From Campylobacterota bacterium (lineage in GTDB: Bacteria > Campylobacterota > Campylobacteria > Campylobacterales > Sulfurimonadaceae): a stretch of DNA of 51,151 nucleotides. Positions 1-9,823 of the stretch are shown one piece after another. How positions within the stretch are numbered: position 1 is the first letter of the stretch; the number at the start of each line of letters is the position of its first letter. The position numbers and the translations under genes are program-made. Location: assembly GCA_023379705.1 (NCBI GenBank), contig JAMCPS010000012.1, forward strand, positions 1-51,151. Reading direction: 5' to 3'. The notes under the pieces are model-generated. The model did not search any database. It had not been told where the DNA came from and saw nothing but the letters and a program-made list of their open reading frames with translations.

Positions 1-127
1 TTGGACAAAACCATGGAGGGACCTGACCATAAAGCAAGCCTTGAACCGGATGAACTCAAAGCCATGATCAAATCCATCAGAAACATAGAGCTTGCGCTGG
101 GAAGCAGTGTCAAAAAACCCAGCAAGA
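1..127. repeat. Left arm of a perfect inverted repeat (partner 213..339), NeuB/LegI coding sequence
   Basis: 1..127 (ttggacaaaacc...cccagcaaga) is the exact reverse complement of 213..339; 85-nt spacer 128..212. The arm runs off the window edge. Confidence 0.95.
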
Positions 128-198
128 GTGAAACACCCAATATCCAAATCGCCAGAAAATCAATCATTGCGAAAACAGACATTAAAAAGGGCGAGATA

Positions 199-1023
199 TT
201 AAGTGAAGAGAATCTTGCTGGGTTTTTTGACACTGCTTCCCAGCGCAAGCTCTATGTTTCTGATGGATTTGATCATGGCTTTGAGTTCATCCGGTTCAAG
301 GCTTGCTTTATGGTCAGGTCCCTCCATGGTTTTGTCCAATGTAAAATGTTTTTCTATGCAGCATGCTCCCATGGCAACAGCCGCAATGTCTACCTCTATG
401 CCAAGAGTGTGATCGCTGTAGCCATATGCCACATCAAACGTATTGCCTATCGTGAGCATCGCCCTTAGGTTTACATCCTCCATCGGAGTTGGGTACATGG
501 TGTTTGCATGCAAAACGGTGATGTTCTCTTTTTTTGTTCCCGCTTCCGTCAAAACATCCAAAGCATCTTCTATCTCGCCCATATCTGCCATACCGGTCGA
601 GAGTATCACTTGTTTGCCCAGTTTACCTATGTGTCTGAGGTAAGGCAGGTTTGTTATCTCGCCGCTGGGGATTTTAAAGATCTCAAGGCCTATATCATCC
701 AACAGCTCTATGCTATCGTGATCAAATGGAGTTGAAAGAAACATGATTTTTTTTTCATTGCAGTACGCTATGAGCTCATGATGAGTTGCTAGATCAAGCT
801 CAAGCTTTTTCAGCATGTCAAATTGGGATTCACTGCTGTCTGTTGTCTGCTTTTGATAGTCGGCTTTTTGAGCATTTTTACTGACTAGCTTTTCAGCTTT
901 AAACGTTTGAAACTTAACAGCATCTGCTCCAGCATCAACTGCTGCATCAATAAGTTTTTTTGCTAATTCTATGTAGCCATTATGGTTCACGCCTGCTTCT
1001 GCTATGATAAATACTTTTTTCAT
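199..1023 (-). CDS. legI: N-acetylneuraminate/N,N'-diacetyllegionaminate synthase (NeuB/LegI family), 3' end disrupted by the inverted repeat junction
   Basis: IIAEAGVNHNG, AVKFQTFKAEKLV, STPFD, KIPSGEITNLPYL, STGMA, EKHFTLDKTMEGPDHKASL are NeuB-family motifs. The ORF ends ...KKPSKILFT, while the + strand at 1..~213 continues ...KKPSKSETPNIQIARKSIIAKTDIKKGEILSEENL (SAF-like domain). Confidence 0.88.
   Translation of the reverse strand: MKKVFIIAEAGVNHNGYIELAKKLIDAAVDAGADAVKFQTFKAEKLVSKNAQKADYQKQTTDSSESQFDMLKKLELDLATHHELIAYCNEKKIMFLSTPFDHDSIELLDDIGLEIFKIPSGEITNLPYLRHIGKLGKQVILSTGMADMGEIEDALDVLTEAGTKKENITVLHANTMYPTPMEDVNLRAMLTIGNTFDVAYGYSDHTLGIEVDIAAVAMGACCIEKHFTLDKTMEGPDHKASLEPDELKAMIKSIRNIELALGSSVKKPSKILFT
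213..339. repeat. Right arm of the perfect inverted repeat (partner 1..127)
   Basis: Exact reverse complement of 1..127. Confidence 0.95.
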
Positions 1024-1592
1024 TTCGCGACGCTTCCAGCTTTTATAAATGAATCGATTGTTATATATTCTTTCGATGTTGCATTGCTACCAAAAAATGT
1101 ATTTGCTTTTACTATTACGCCACCATTTATAATCGCACCCGTAGAGATATGACAGTTATCCTCTACAATGGCATCGTGCTCTATCAAGGCTTTTGAATTG
1201 ATAATACAGTTTTTACCTATTTTGGCATGTGGATTTACAATCGCTCCGTGCATCACTATTGTTCCCTCACCAACTGATGCATGGCGTGAAACATAGGCAA
1301 GTCGAGAAATGATAACCGGCATGTTAAAACCAAGCTTTTTCAAGCTTTCAAAAAGCTTCACTCTCACAGCATTGGACTTGATTTGTCCTATGGTGATTAT
1401 GGCATTTGGAAATTGTTTTTGCAGACTTGGTAGGTCCTCATCCGTTCCAATGATTTTATATCCTAGAACTTCAGTACCTATGAGCTCTTTTTTATCAATT
1501 ATCCCGGCAATTTTATATTTTGCTTGTTGTTCAATCGCATCGATGACTGATTTGCAATGTCCGCCGCCGCCAATTAAGATAATTTCTTCCAT
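1020..1592 (-). CDS. NeuD-family sialic/nonulosonic acid O-acetyltransferase (left-handed beta-helix)
   Basis: N-terminal IILIGGGGHCKSVIDAI plus hexapeptide-repeat pattern (ASVGEGTIVMHGAIVNPHAKIGKNCIINSKALIEHDAIVEDNCHIS). Confidence 0.85.
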   Translation of the reverse strand: MEEIILIGGGGHCKSVIDAIEQQAKYKIAGIIDKKELIGTEVLGYKIIGTDEDLPSLQKQFPNAIITIGQIKSNAVRVKLFESLKKLGFNMPVIISRLAYVSRHASVGEGTIVMHGAIVNPHAKIGKNCIINSKALIEHDAIVEDNCHISTGAIINGGVIVKANTFFGSNATSKEYITIDSFIKAGSVAK

Positions 1593-2749
1593 TAGATTCT
1601 CACACTGCTGGGAATATTCACGACTCTCTCTTCAAGATATTTGGCATTTTCCAAGCTTGTGCATTGGGAGTCTTGAAACATCTCCAGCTCGTTCATCAGT
1701 CGCCATATGGGCCGCGTCATCACGCTGTTTGCATTGGTAAACTTTAAAAACTCATCTCTTTGGTTTTTGTCTTTAAGAAGCACGGCTTGAAGCCAGTAAT
1801 TTGAACGGCTCTCTTGCGGTTCTTTGACGAATTGCACATTGTCAGATGCCCAAAAAAATGTTTCATACTCTTTTGCTAGGGCTCTTTTACTCTCTAAGAA
1901 CGTCTCTAGTTGTTCCAGTTGTGCCACCAAAAGAGCAGCGTTGATATTTGGGAGTCTATAATTGTAGCCTATCTCATCATGGACATACTCATAGGGGTGA
2001 GGGATTTTTGCCGTTGTGCTGAGATGCTTTGCTCTTTTGGCAAAAGCTTCATTGTCCGTGACGATAACACCGCCGCCGCCAGAGGTGATGATCTTGTTGC
2101 CATTAAAACTAAATGCACCCAGTGTGCCAAAAGTACCAGTGTGTTTGTTTTTGTAGTAGCTTCCGAGGCTCTCGGCCGCATCTTCTATGAGTTCTATTTT
2201 CCAATCATTGCAAATGGCTTGGATTTCATCTATCTTGCAGGGGTGTCCAAAGGTGTGCATTGGAACACAGGCTTTGATGACTTTACCGCTGGTTTTATTG
2301 ATACATTTGCCGTCTAGTATCTCACATGTCTTTTTCAAAAATGCGTCTAGTGACTGTGGGCTAAGACCCATAGTGTCTAAGTCCACATCTACAAAAATAG
2401 GTTTTGCACCAATATAGCTTATGGCATTGCACGTAGCGATAAAAGTAAGCGGCTGTGTAATCACTTCGTCATCTCTTTTAACACCTGCTAAGATCAGAGA
2501 GATATGAAGAGCCGCTGTACCGTTTACGGTTGCTATGGCGTACTTGCTGCCAATTGTTTTTGCAAACTCTTTTTCAAAAGTATCTACATATTTTCCAACG
2601 CTCGACACAAAAGTCGAGTCGATGCAGTCGTTGAGATATTTTTTTTCATTACCGATAAATCGTGGCTCATGCAGCGGTATAAATTCTTGTGTGTTAAAGG
2701 TCTGCTTGATAAAATCAACAATAGCCTGCATGCTACATCTTCCCATCAA
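1592..2749 (-). CDS. legC: LegC-type PLP-dependent aminotransferase (DegT/DnrJ/EryC1 family); start probably the internal ATG at ~2731
   Basis: IPLHEPRFIGNEKKYLNDCIDSTFVSSVGKYVDTFE, GTAALHISL, EDAAESLGSYY, GTFGAFSFNGNKI-type lysine motif; nonulosonate operon context. Confidence 0.87.
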   Translation of the reverse strand: MMGRCSMQAIVDFIKQTFNTQEFIPLHEPRFIGNEKKYLNDCIDSTFVSSVGKYVDTFEKEFAKTIGSKYAIATVNGTAALHISLILAGVKRDDEVITQPLTFIATCNAISYIGAKPIFVDVDLDTMGLSPQSLDAFLKKTCEILDGKCINKTSGKVIKACVPMHTFGHPCKIDEIQAICNDWKIELIEDAAESLGSYYKNKHTGTFGTLGAFSFNGNKIITSGGGGVIVTDNEAFAKRAKHLSTTAKIPHPYEYVHDEIGYNYRLPNINAALLVAQLEQLETFLESKRALAKEYETFFWASDNVQFVKEPQESRSNYWLQAVLLKDKNQRDEFLKFTNANSVMTRPIWRLMNELEMFQDSQCTSLENAKYLEERVVNIPSSVRI

Positions 2750-3920
2750 GGTATTTGCCGGTCTCTTTGTGACCGAAATCGGGGATCATGTTGAAAAATT
2801 CTTGGATGATATCTTCTTTTGTCCATGCGAGCTTGCTTTTAAATGTTCTTATTGTTGTTTCAAAATTATTTAATTTTTCCTCGTCAAAGTGTGCTTCGTT
2901 TTTGATGACACCCAGATTTTCAAAGTGTTCCATATCAAGTCTTTCGTTGTTCGTGAAAAATTCTTCAAAGTCTTTCTCACCCGTTGTATCACTGGAGGTA
3001 AAAAGACATGGCCATTTCCCTTGACTTGGTAAAGTCTTTGCCAAGTCTCTTGCTTCATCTTCATCTTTGCACAGGTATGGTTCATAACCCTTTTCTTTTA
3101 GGTACTTTACTGCTATATCTGCGAAAGTAATAAGATGTAGATTTTCGCTAAGTTTTGGAAAGAAGATATCACGATTTTCTCCGAAGATGCAAGACATCAG
3201 ACAAAGCTCACCCGATTCTTGCGGGGTAACGAAATAGCGTTTGATGTCGTTGGGCGCAACAATAGGTTGTTTTTTTTCTAACCGCTGATTAAATCCATGC
3301 AATAGTGACCCATCGCTAAAAGCAACATTTGCAAAACGTGCCATAGAGATGTTGATCTGTTGTGATTTGCGCATCACGAACATTTCCATGATACGCTTGC
3401 TGGCTCCCATCATATTGACCGGATTTGCGGCTTTGTCGGTTGAAACGCAAAAATACTTTTTAGTTCCATTTTCTATGGATTGCTGCAAAGTCTTGTCGGT
3501 ATTAAAAACATTTGTTTCAATCATTCTCATAAGCGTAAAAGGGTCTTTTTCGCTTCGTACATGCTTCAATGCCGAGAGGTTTAGAACGTAGTCATACTTG
3601 CCGTCTGCTTTGATAAAAGCATCATACTCGATAGAGCCGATATCTAATGCAAAGGTTTGGAAATCCCCATGGATATAGCCGTAAGAACTTCGAATATCGC
3701 GGACTAGCTCGACCATATTATTTTCGCTGATATCGACGACGTGGAGTTTAAGCGGATTACGTTTAAATATTTCTTTAGTGACAGCTTTCCCGATTGAACC
3801 AGCTCCACCGATCACAAGAAAAGTGGATGAAGAGACAATTTGGGAGAGTTGAAATTCGTAAGCGTTGATGTCATCAGAAAATAGTTCTTTTTCCCGACCT
3901 ATCAATGAGAGGATATTCAA
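2733..3920 (-). CDS. legB: LegB-type UDP-sugar 4,6-dehydratase (CapD-like SDR)
   Basis: FLVIGGAGSIGKAVTKEIF (Rossmann), STDKAANPVNMMGASKRIMEMF, MARFANVAFSDGSLLHGF; next to legC/legI. Confidence 0.85.
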   Translation of the reverse strand: MNILSLIGREKELFSDDINAYEFQLSQIVSSSTFLVIGGAGSIGKAVTKEIFKRNPLKLHVVDISENNMVELVRDIRSSYGYIHGDFQTFALDIGSIEYDAFIKADGKYDYVLNLSALKHVRSEKDPFTLMRMIETNVFNTDKTLQQSIENGTKKYFCVSTDKAANPVNMMGASKRIMEMFVMRKSQQINISMARFANVAFSDGSLLHGFNQRLEKKQPIVAPNDIKRYFVTPQESGELCLMSCIFGENRDIFFPKLSENLHLITFADIAVKYLKEKGYEPYLCKDEDEARDLAKTLPSQGKWPCLFTSSDTTGEKDFEEFFTNNERLDMEHFENLGVIKNEAHFDEEKLNNFETTIRTFKSKLAWTKEDIIQEFFNMIPDFGHKETGKYLDGKM

Positions 3921-5119
3921 CTTTTAAGCCTTTCAAACTTTTTCAATTCATCAATTTTTTCCCACGGATAATCACTCTGCCCAACTTGCCCACGACTGGC
4001 AACATCAGCATATAAAAATGTTTCTTCGCTCGGATGGTCAAGATTAAACTTGCGAGTAATCCAGTTTGGAGTTAAAGAAAAGTTGTCCATCACAAATTGT
4101 GAAAGGATATCATCATTGAGCCCATCAATACTGGTACCATAGGTATCAACGGCAATAGAAGTGGGTTTGGCAACTCCAATTGCATACGATATTTGTACGA
4201 GACATTTTTTGGCCAGTTCTGCTGCCACAATGTGTTTGGCTATCCATCTGGCTGCATACAATCCTGAACGGTCTACTTTTGTATAGTCTTTGGAGCTTTG
4301 AGCGCCGCCGCCGATAGGGGCATATCCTCCGAAGCTGTCAACGATCAGTTTTCGCCCTGTTAGACCGCTGTCGTGAAGACTGGAGTGAGAGACGTATTTG
4401 CCCGTAGGGTTGATATGGATAATACATGATTTGGGGTCAAACAGATTAGTCGGCAAGCCCGTATCAAGGATCAGCTCCATGATAAGTTCACGAACCTGTT
4501 CAATATTCATCGTATGGACACATGGAGCTGAGACAATGATCGTATGAATATGCTGCGGATTACAGTTTTCAAAGTTGTCTTTGACACCGTAGTCCATGGT
4601 GACTTGTGTTTTGATGTCAACACCGAGTTTATGAGGATGGGCTAGGGCGTAATGGTAGACCTTTTCCATAAGCATACGGGCATAGGTAATGGCACTTGGC
4701 ATATAGTTGGCGGTTTCGCAGTCTGCATAGCCGAACATGATCCCCTGATCGCCTGCGCCGGTTTCACCGCTCTCCTGATCGACGCCTTGATTGATATCAG
4801 GGCTTTGACGGTTTAAGAAAACTTGCACTTCTACGTCATCGGGATGAAGGCACTCTTCACGTGTAAAGTTCGGGTTACCATCGTACCCGATCTTTTTAAG
4901 CGCATCGATGACGATTTGTTTGTATCCCTCAATGCCAAGCTCAGTCGCCGAGGTTACTTCCCCACCGATGATGACATGTTTTCCAGCTATAAATACTTCG
5001 CTGGCAACGCGGCTTTTTGGATCCCCGATGATGAGACGATCGACGATGCTGTCCGCAATGATATCGGCACATTTGTCGGGATGGCCTGGGCTGACGACTT
5101 CACTGGTAAAAAGATACAC
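3917..5119 (-). CDS. metK: S-adenosylmethionine synthetase
   Basis: MYLFTSEVVSPGHPDKCADIIADSIVD, GAGDQGIMFGYA, GGGAQSSKDYTKVDRSGLYAARWIAKHIV. Confidence 0.96.
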   Translation of the reverse strand: MYLFTSEVVSPGHPDKCADIIADSIVDRLIIGDPKSRVASEVFIAGKHVIIGGEVTSATELGIEGYKQIVIDALKKIGYDGNPNFTREECLHPDDVEVQVFLNRQSPDINQGVDQESGETGAGDQGIMFGYADCETANYMPSAITYARMLMEKVYHYALAHPHKLGVDIKTQVTMDYGVKDNFENCNPQHIHTIIVSAPCVHTMNIEQVRELIMELILDTGLPTNLFDPKSCIIHINPTGKYVSHSSLHDSGLTGRKLIVDSFGGYAPIGGGAQSSKDYTKVDRSGLYAARWIAKHIVAAELAKKCLVQISYAIGVAKPTSIAVDTYGTSIDGLNDDILSQFVMDNFSLTPNWITRKFNLDHPSEETFLYADVASRGQVGQSDYPWEKIDELKKFERLKS

Positions 5120-5197
5120 TATTTGCTTTCCTTACGGATGATTTTTAATAAAAATCATATTGTTAGAGTATACAAAATAGTTAATTAAACTGTTCTT

Positions 5198-6827
5198 TTA
5201 TAGTACTTCTATAATGTTAATACTTTTGTAAAGGGCTTTGGAAAAGTTACGGGTGTGGTGGGTTATGTTCATAAAAATGGCAGTCATATGCTTGGAGATT
5301 TTGTAGTTGGCAATCATGTCATTTAAAATACCGATGCTGTTTTTATAACTGGTATCGAGTTTAATAAAAAGTTTTTCTAGTCTTTCTTTTGCTTCTTCGT
5401 CTCCGTTTAGCCAATCGTTATAGGCCATGCACAAAGCGAGGATTTGGTATCGAAGCTCATGATAGAATGCCGCCATTTCAAGGGTATCCGATTCGGCGAG
5501 CATGGTGATGTCTTCGAGGAGATCTTTGATGTATTTTGAAGCAGCGATGAGCTGTGTTGCCATTAAGAGGGTTTGATCAAATTCTTCGCGTACTTTTGGA
5601 AGTACAATACGAGAAGAGAGCGATGAGGCATATTCTAAAATATCGCCTTGCAGCCGCTGAAGTTCATGATAGAGGTCAGAATGGGGAACATCCATAGGTG
5701 TTTCATATGTTTCGATAATTTTTGAGATCGAAGCATGGTGCTTTAAGCCTTCGGATGGGGGAATTTTGATGGCCCATATGGCAAAGGAACATACCTCGCG
5801 GCCTAGGTGAACTACCTCTTTGTGCAGTGCTTCTTGCGCAAGTGCCGGTATGGCTAGAGGCACATTGTGGATATAAAGTGTCGGAGTTAAATTGGGAGTT
5901 TCAAAATGTTTCATCAGCCACATGGACAGCGGTGTAATCATGGGATACCAAATGAGTACCCCAATGACATTGAAGAGGGTATGAAAAAGCGCGAGGGCTT
6001 CGACGCTTTCGTGTAAGCCGGTATGCGTTACTGTCCATGTAAGCGGTATTAATAAAGCAAGTGCAATAGAGGCCGTGCTTACATTCAAAGAGAACATGGG
6101 CAGCGGCAGTGCGTTTTTTGTCCGATGAGCCTCCGATTGCTCCGATCAATACGGTTACGGTAGTGCCCACATTGGCACCAATCACTAAAACAGCAGCATG
6201 TTCAAAGGAGATAACTCCACTATACAAAGCACCTTGTGCAATGACTACGGAAGCTGAACTGCTTTGGATAATTGCTGTCAAGACGATTCCTGCGGCTAAA
6301 AAAACAAAAATGTTATACTTTTGAAGCTCTTGGATATCGATGATTTGGGAAAGTGTTGAGAAACTCTCTTTTAATCCCTCAATCCCTAGAAAAATGAGGC
6401 CAAAGCCGGCAATGGCGCCAAAGGTATGTCGAATTTTTCCTTCTCCGGTCAGAACACTCCCTATCCCTCCAAAACCAACCATGAAAAGAGCAATGATTTT
6501 GATGTTGAATTTGAATCCAATGAGGGCGATGATCCACCCTGTCGCAGTTGTGCCAATATTGGATCCGAACATAATGCCAATACCGCTTTGAAGGCTCATG
6601 ATTCCTGCTCCTATCAAAGAGAGGGTCATCAGGGTGACTGCTGAAGAGCTTTGCAGCAATGCTGTGGCCACACCACCCGTCAGAAGAGCTTTTGGGTTTG
6701 TGTTTGTAGAAATCTTCACCCATCGCTTAAAAGAATACCCGGCTGCTTTTTTGAGGGAATCTTCCAAATAAAGCATGCCAAACAAAAAAAGTCCGAGAGC
6801 TGAAAATGCTTCTATGTAGATAATCAA
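5198..6827 (-). pseudogene. Na/Pi cotransporter family protein with PhoU-like C-terminal region, split by an apparent +1-nt frameshift near 6086
   Basis: ORF 5901..6827 (FLFGMLYLEDSLKKAAG, QSSSAVTLMTLSLIGAG, GSNIGTTATGWI, QSSSASVV, GANVGTTVTVLIGAIGG..KRTAAAHVLF) runs into the frame of ORF 5198..6097 (NVSTASIALALL...). Removing one base (the c of attcaaa, ~6086) restores AAAHVLFNVSTASIALALL. Confidence 0.85.
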
Positions 6828-6926
6828 TCCATAAACCTTTTTGGGTCATTGTTTAATCGTCGTCACTTGCTGAACGTAGATTGAAAATATAATAACGTAT
6901 AATTACGAAAAAAGAGGATAAAAGCG

Positions 6927-7508
6927 ATGAGCCGTGTTGATAATACTACTTTTTATCATGCCTCAATCGCCGAATACGGTTTGGATGCACGTGGGGTTCA
7001 TTGGCATTCGCGCCAAGCACAGGAAATCCGTTTTAAACAGCTGTTAGCGCTTTTGCCCTCGGACGCAAAAGAGATTGTGGATGCGGGATGCGGTTTTGGA
7101 GATCTGTATTGGTATATGAGTGATCAGCAAAGAGAATCAATGGAATATATTGGTTTAGATGCGCTTGAGGTGATGGTAGATGAGGCGCAGATCCGTACAG
7201 CAAAGAAAATCTATCAATGTGATATTCTAAATGATTTATTGCCAAGCGGGGAATTCTATATCTGCAGCGGTGCACTGAATATTTTGACCCGTTATGAGGC
7301 ACATCGATTTATACGGCGCTGTTATGAGGCATCCAGCAGAGGGATTATTTTTAATTTTTTAGAGGGTGAAGATAGCTCTGAAACTTACAATTATTTACAA
7401 AGAAATCAGATTGAGGCCCTGGGAAATCATTTGGGAGCGCGCCTGAAATTTCGAACCGGGTATTACAAAGAGGATTGCACGGTAGCGTTTTATAAGGATG
7501 CCTACTGA
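6927..7508 (+). CDS. Class I SAM-dependent methyltransferase
   Basis: KEIVDAGCGFGDLYWYM motif I, IGLDALEVMVDEA, CDILNDLLPSGEFYICSGAL. Confidence 0.8.
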   Translation: MSRVDNTTFYHASIAEYGLDARGVHWHSRQAQEIRFKQLLALLPSDAKEIVDAGCGFGDLYWYMSDQQRESMEYIGLDALEVMVDEAQIRTAKKIYQCDILNDLLPSGEFYICSGALNILTRYEAHRFIRRCYEASSRGIIFNFLEGEDSSETYNYLQRNQIEALGNHLGARLKFRTGYYKEDCTVAFYKDAY

Positions 7509-9313
7509 TGTGCGGTGTTTTTGGAATCATAGGGGAGTATTCACCCATAAAAGCGCGTGAAGCTCTAAAAACTTTGGCTCACCGTGGGCGGGACCACTGT
7601 GGTATCGTAGAAAAACGGGGTCTATTTTTAGCGCATCAGCGTCTTTCGATCACCGATACACATGAACGCTCTCATCAGCCGATGCGTCACAAAGAACTCC
7701 TGCTTAGTTTTAATGGAGAAATTTATAATCATCGGCAATTACGTTTAGAATTGGAAGGGTATTCTTGGCAGACACACAGTGATGCTGAGGTGATTTTGGC
7801 AGCATACGAAAAATGGGGGATAGAGTGTCTTAGCCGTTTTGAGGGGATGTTTGCTTTTGCCCTTATGGATAGCGAGAAGCTTTATTTAGTACGGGATCGG
7901 TTTGGAAAAAAGCCGATGTTTTATCATCAAAACAATGAAGCATTTATTTTTGCTTCTGAGATCAAGACGATCAAGCCTTTTCTTAAGTCGGTGAGTATGA
8001 ATGAAGACGCGATGCGCTCGTATCTCAGCTTTTTGGCACCTGCGCCGCCACATACGTTTTATCAGGGAATCGAAAAGCTGGAATCAGGGGAGTGGCTGTG
8101 TTTTGAGAAAGGGTGCATAACTAAGCATGCTTACTATGATGTGTTGGATACCCCATCCTCGACAATAACCACCTACGGTGAAGCTTATGAAGTGATCGAG
8201 CAGGAATTACAGAGATCGATAGCAATGAGATTGGAAACAACACAATCTACGGCGGCATTGCTCTCAGGAGGCATTGACAGTGCACTCATTTGCGCCATCG
8301 CGGCAGAGCAGGGAAAAAAGTTGCCGACGTTTACGCTTGGGTACGATGAATACAGCGGTTACGATGAACGAACCAATGCAAAAGAGAGTGCAAAAGAGCT
8401 AGGTCTTGAACATACCGAAGTTGTTATCGGTCAAAAGGACTTTATTGGGAGCTTGGAGCGGGTTCTGGATCATATGGATGAACCTCTCAATGATCCCGCG
8501 GCAGTGCCACTGTATCTGTTGTTTGCAGCCATAGCCAAAGAAGGCCACAAAGTCGTTCTGAGCGGTGAGGGATCGGATGAGCTGTTTTTGGGATATCGGC
8601 AATATTTTGAGTATTTGGACATCGAACAAGCGGCATCGCTGCACCATAAAAACTGGCTCAAAAAGTACTTTCACAGCCACTTTTCCATGAACCGTGAATG
8701 GGAGTGGTATAAACGTGTTTTTGACGAGACCCTGTTGTTTCGTACATCGGGAGAAAAGTTTACCGATTTACAACAAAATCTTTTGCTGCGGCGCAATGTC
8801 CGTGATAATGAATCCCTTCGTTTTTTGCAACCGTATCGAGAAGCATTTGAAAAAAGTACCCATAGTCATCCGGCACAGTGGTACAGCGCGATCGATCTAA
8901 AACTCTTTGTCGGAGAGCATTTTTTGACAAAGCTGGATCGGGTTTCAATGGCACATACCCTCGAAGCCCGATCCCCGTTTTTGGATCATCGATTGGCGCA
9001 GAGTGTTTTTTCGATTTCCCCCCAGCTGCGTATAGGTGAGGGAGGGACGAAATACCTGCTCAAACAAATAGGGCAAAAGTATCTCAGCGCTACGATTTTG
9101 AACCGTAAGAAAAAAGGGTTTGCCAATCCGTACATGGAGTGGTTGATTGCTTCAGGAAAGATTGATTTGATTCGTGAAGTAAATGTTAAAACAGGATTAT
9201 TTCAACCCGATGAGGTTGAGAAGTATCTCCAATTGGCGCGCAGAGGAAAATTCAAGCAACACGTTTGGGGATTGTATGTTTTGAGTCATTGGATAAATCG
9301 TGAGTTGCTATAA
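7508..9313 (+). CDS. asnB: Asparagine synthase (glutamine-hydrolysing)
   Basis: N-terminal MCGVFGIIGEYSP (class II glutamine amidotransferase), LSFNGEIYNHRQLR, LSGGIDSALICAI PP-loop, LSGEGSDELFLGYRQY. Confidence 0.93.
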   Translation: MCGVFGIIGEYSPIKAREALKTLAHRGRDHCGIVEKRGLFLAHQRLSITDTHERSHQPMRHKELLLSFNGEIYNHRQLRLELEGYSWQTHSDAEVILAAYEKWGIECLSRFEGMFAFALMDSEKLYLVRDRFGKKPMFYHQNNEAFIFASEIKTIKPFLKSVSMNEDAMRSYLSFLAPAPPHTFYQGIEKLESGEWLCFEKGCITKHAYYDVLDTPSSTITTYGEAYEVIEQELQRSIAMRLETTQSTAALLSGGIDSALICAIAAEQGKKLPTFTLGYDEYSGYDERTNAKESAKELGLEHTEVVIGQKDFIGSLERVLDHMDEPLNDPAAVPLYLLFAAIAKEGHKVVLSGEGSDELFLGYRQYFEYLDIEQAASLHHKNWLKKYFHSHFSMNREWEWYKRVFDETLLFRTSGEKFTDLQQNLLLRRNVRDNESLRFLQPYREAFEKSTHSHPAQWYSAIDLKLFVGEHFLTKLDRVSMAHTLEARSPFLDHRLAQSVFSISPQLRIGEGGTKYLLKQIGQKYLSATILNRKKKGFANPYMEWLIASGKIDLIREVNVKTGLFQPDEVEKYLQLARRGKFKQHVWGLYVLSHWINRELL

Positions 9314-9322
9314 GTGCCGAGG

Positions 9323-9823
9323 TTATTTTTTGTTTCCCTCAATCAATAAAGCAAGTTCGAGTGTTCCGCTGATGTAATTGGCAAAAAACCCCATTATTCC
9401 CTCATCGCTTTCTGTAAAATCTCCGTTGTACTTATTTAACAGTTGAATCACTCCAACCACATTTTGCTTAGAATTGAAAATAGGGACGGTCAAAATATTA
9501 CGGGTGACAAAACCGCTTTTTTCATCGATCTTGGACAAAAAGCGCGTATCATCATAGGGGTTATTGACGATAACGGAGTGTTCACTGCTCACAGTGGCTC
9601 CGACGATACCGGAGTTAATGTCTATCGCGATACGGCCAATCCCGTCGCTAAGTTTGGTCCACAGCATATCGGTGGCGTGATCAACAATAAAGATTGAACA
9701 TCGTTCGGTATTGATAATCGCTTTGGCTTCTTCGGCGATGGCGGGAAGGGTATCGTCAATGTTGTCAAATTGTGCTAATTTTTTCCCAAATACAGCTATG
9801 CGCTGATAGATCTCAATACCCAT
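9323..9823 (-). CDS. Stand-alone GAF domain protein
   Basis: TERCSIFIVDHATDMLWTKLSDG...GFVTRNILTVPIFNSKQNVVGVIQLLNK. Confidence 0.85.
   Translation of the reverse strand: MGIEIYQRIAVFGKKLAQFDNIDDTLPAIAEEAKAIINTERCSIFIVDHATDMLWTKLSDGIGRIAIDINSGIVGATVSSEHSVIVNNPYDDTRFLSKIDEKSGFVTRNILTVPIFNSKQNVVGVIQLLNKYNGDFTESDEGIMGFFANYISGTLELALLIEGNKK

Noticed and set aside
1-468. 155-aa + strand ORF as a distinct gene
   Set aside because: It is a chimera: the first ~71 codons are the LegI C-terminal region and the rest is antisense to legI across the fold-back junction.
5120-5197. Possible SAM riboswitch upstream of metK
   Set aside because: The leader is short and AT-rich with no recognisable conserved SAM-riboswitch stems.
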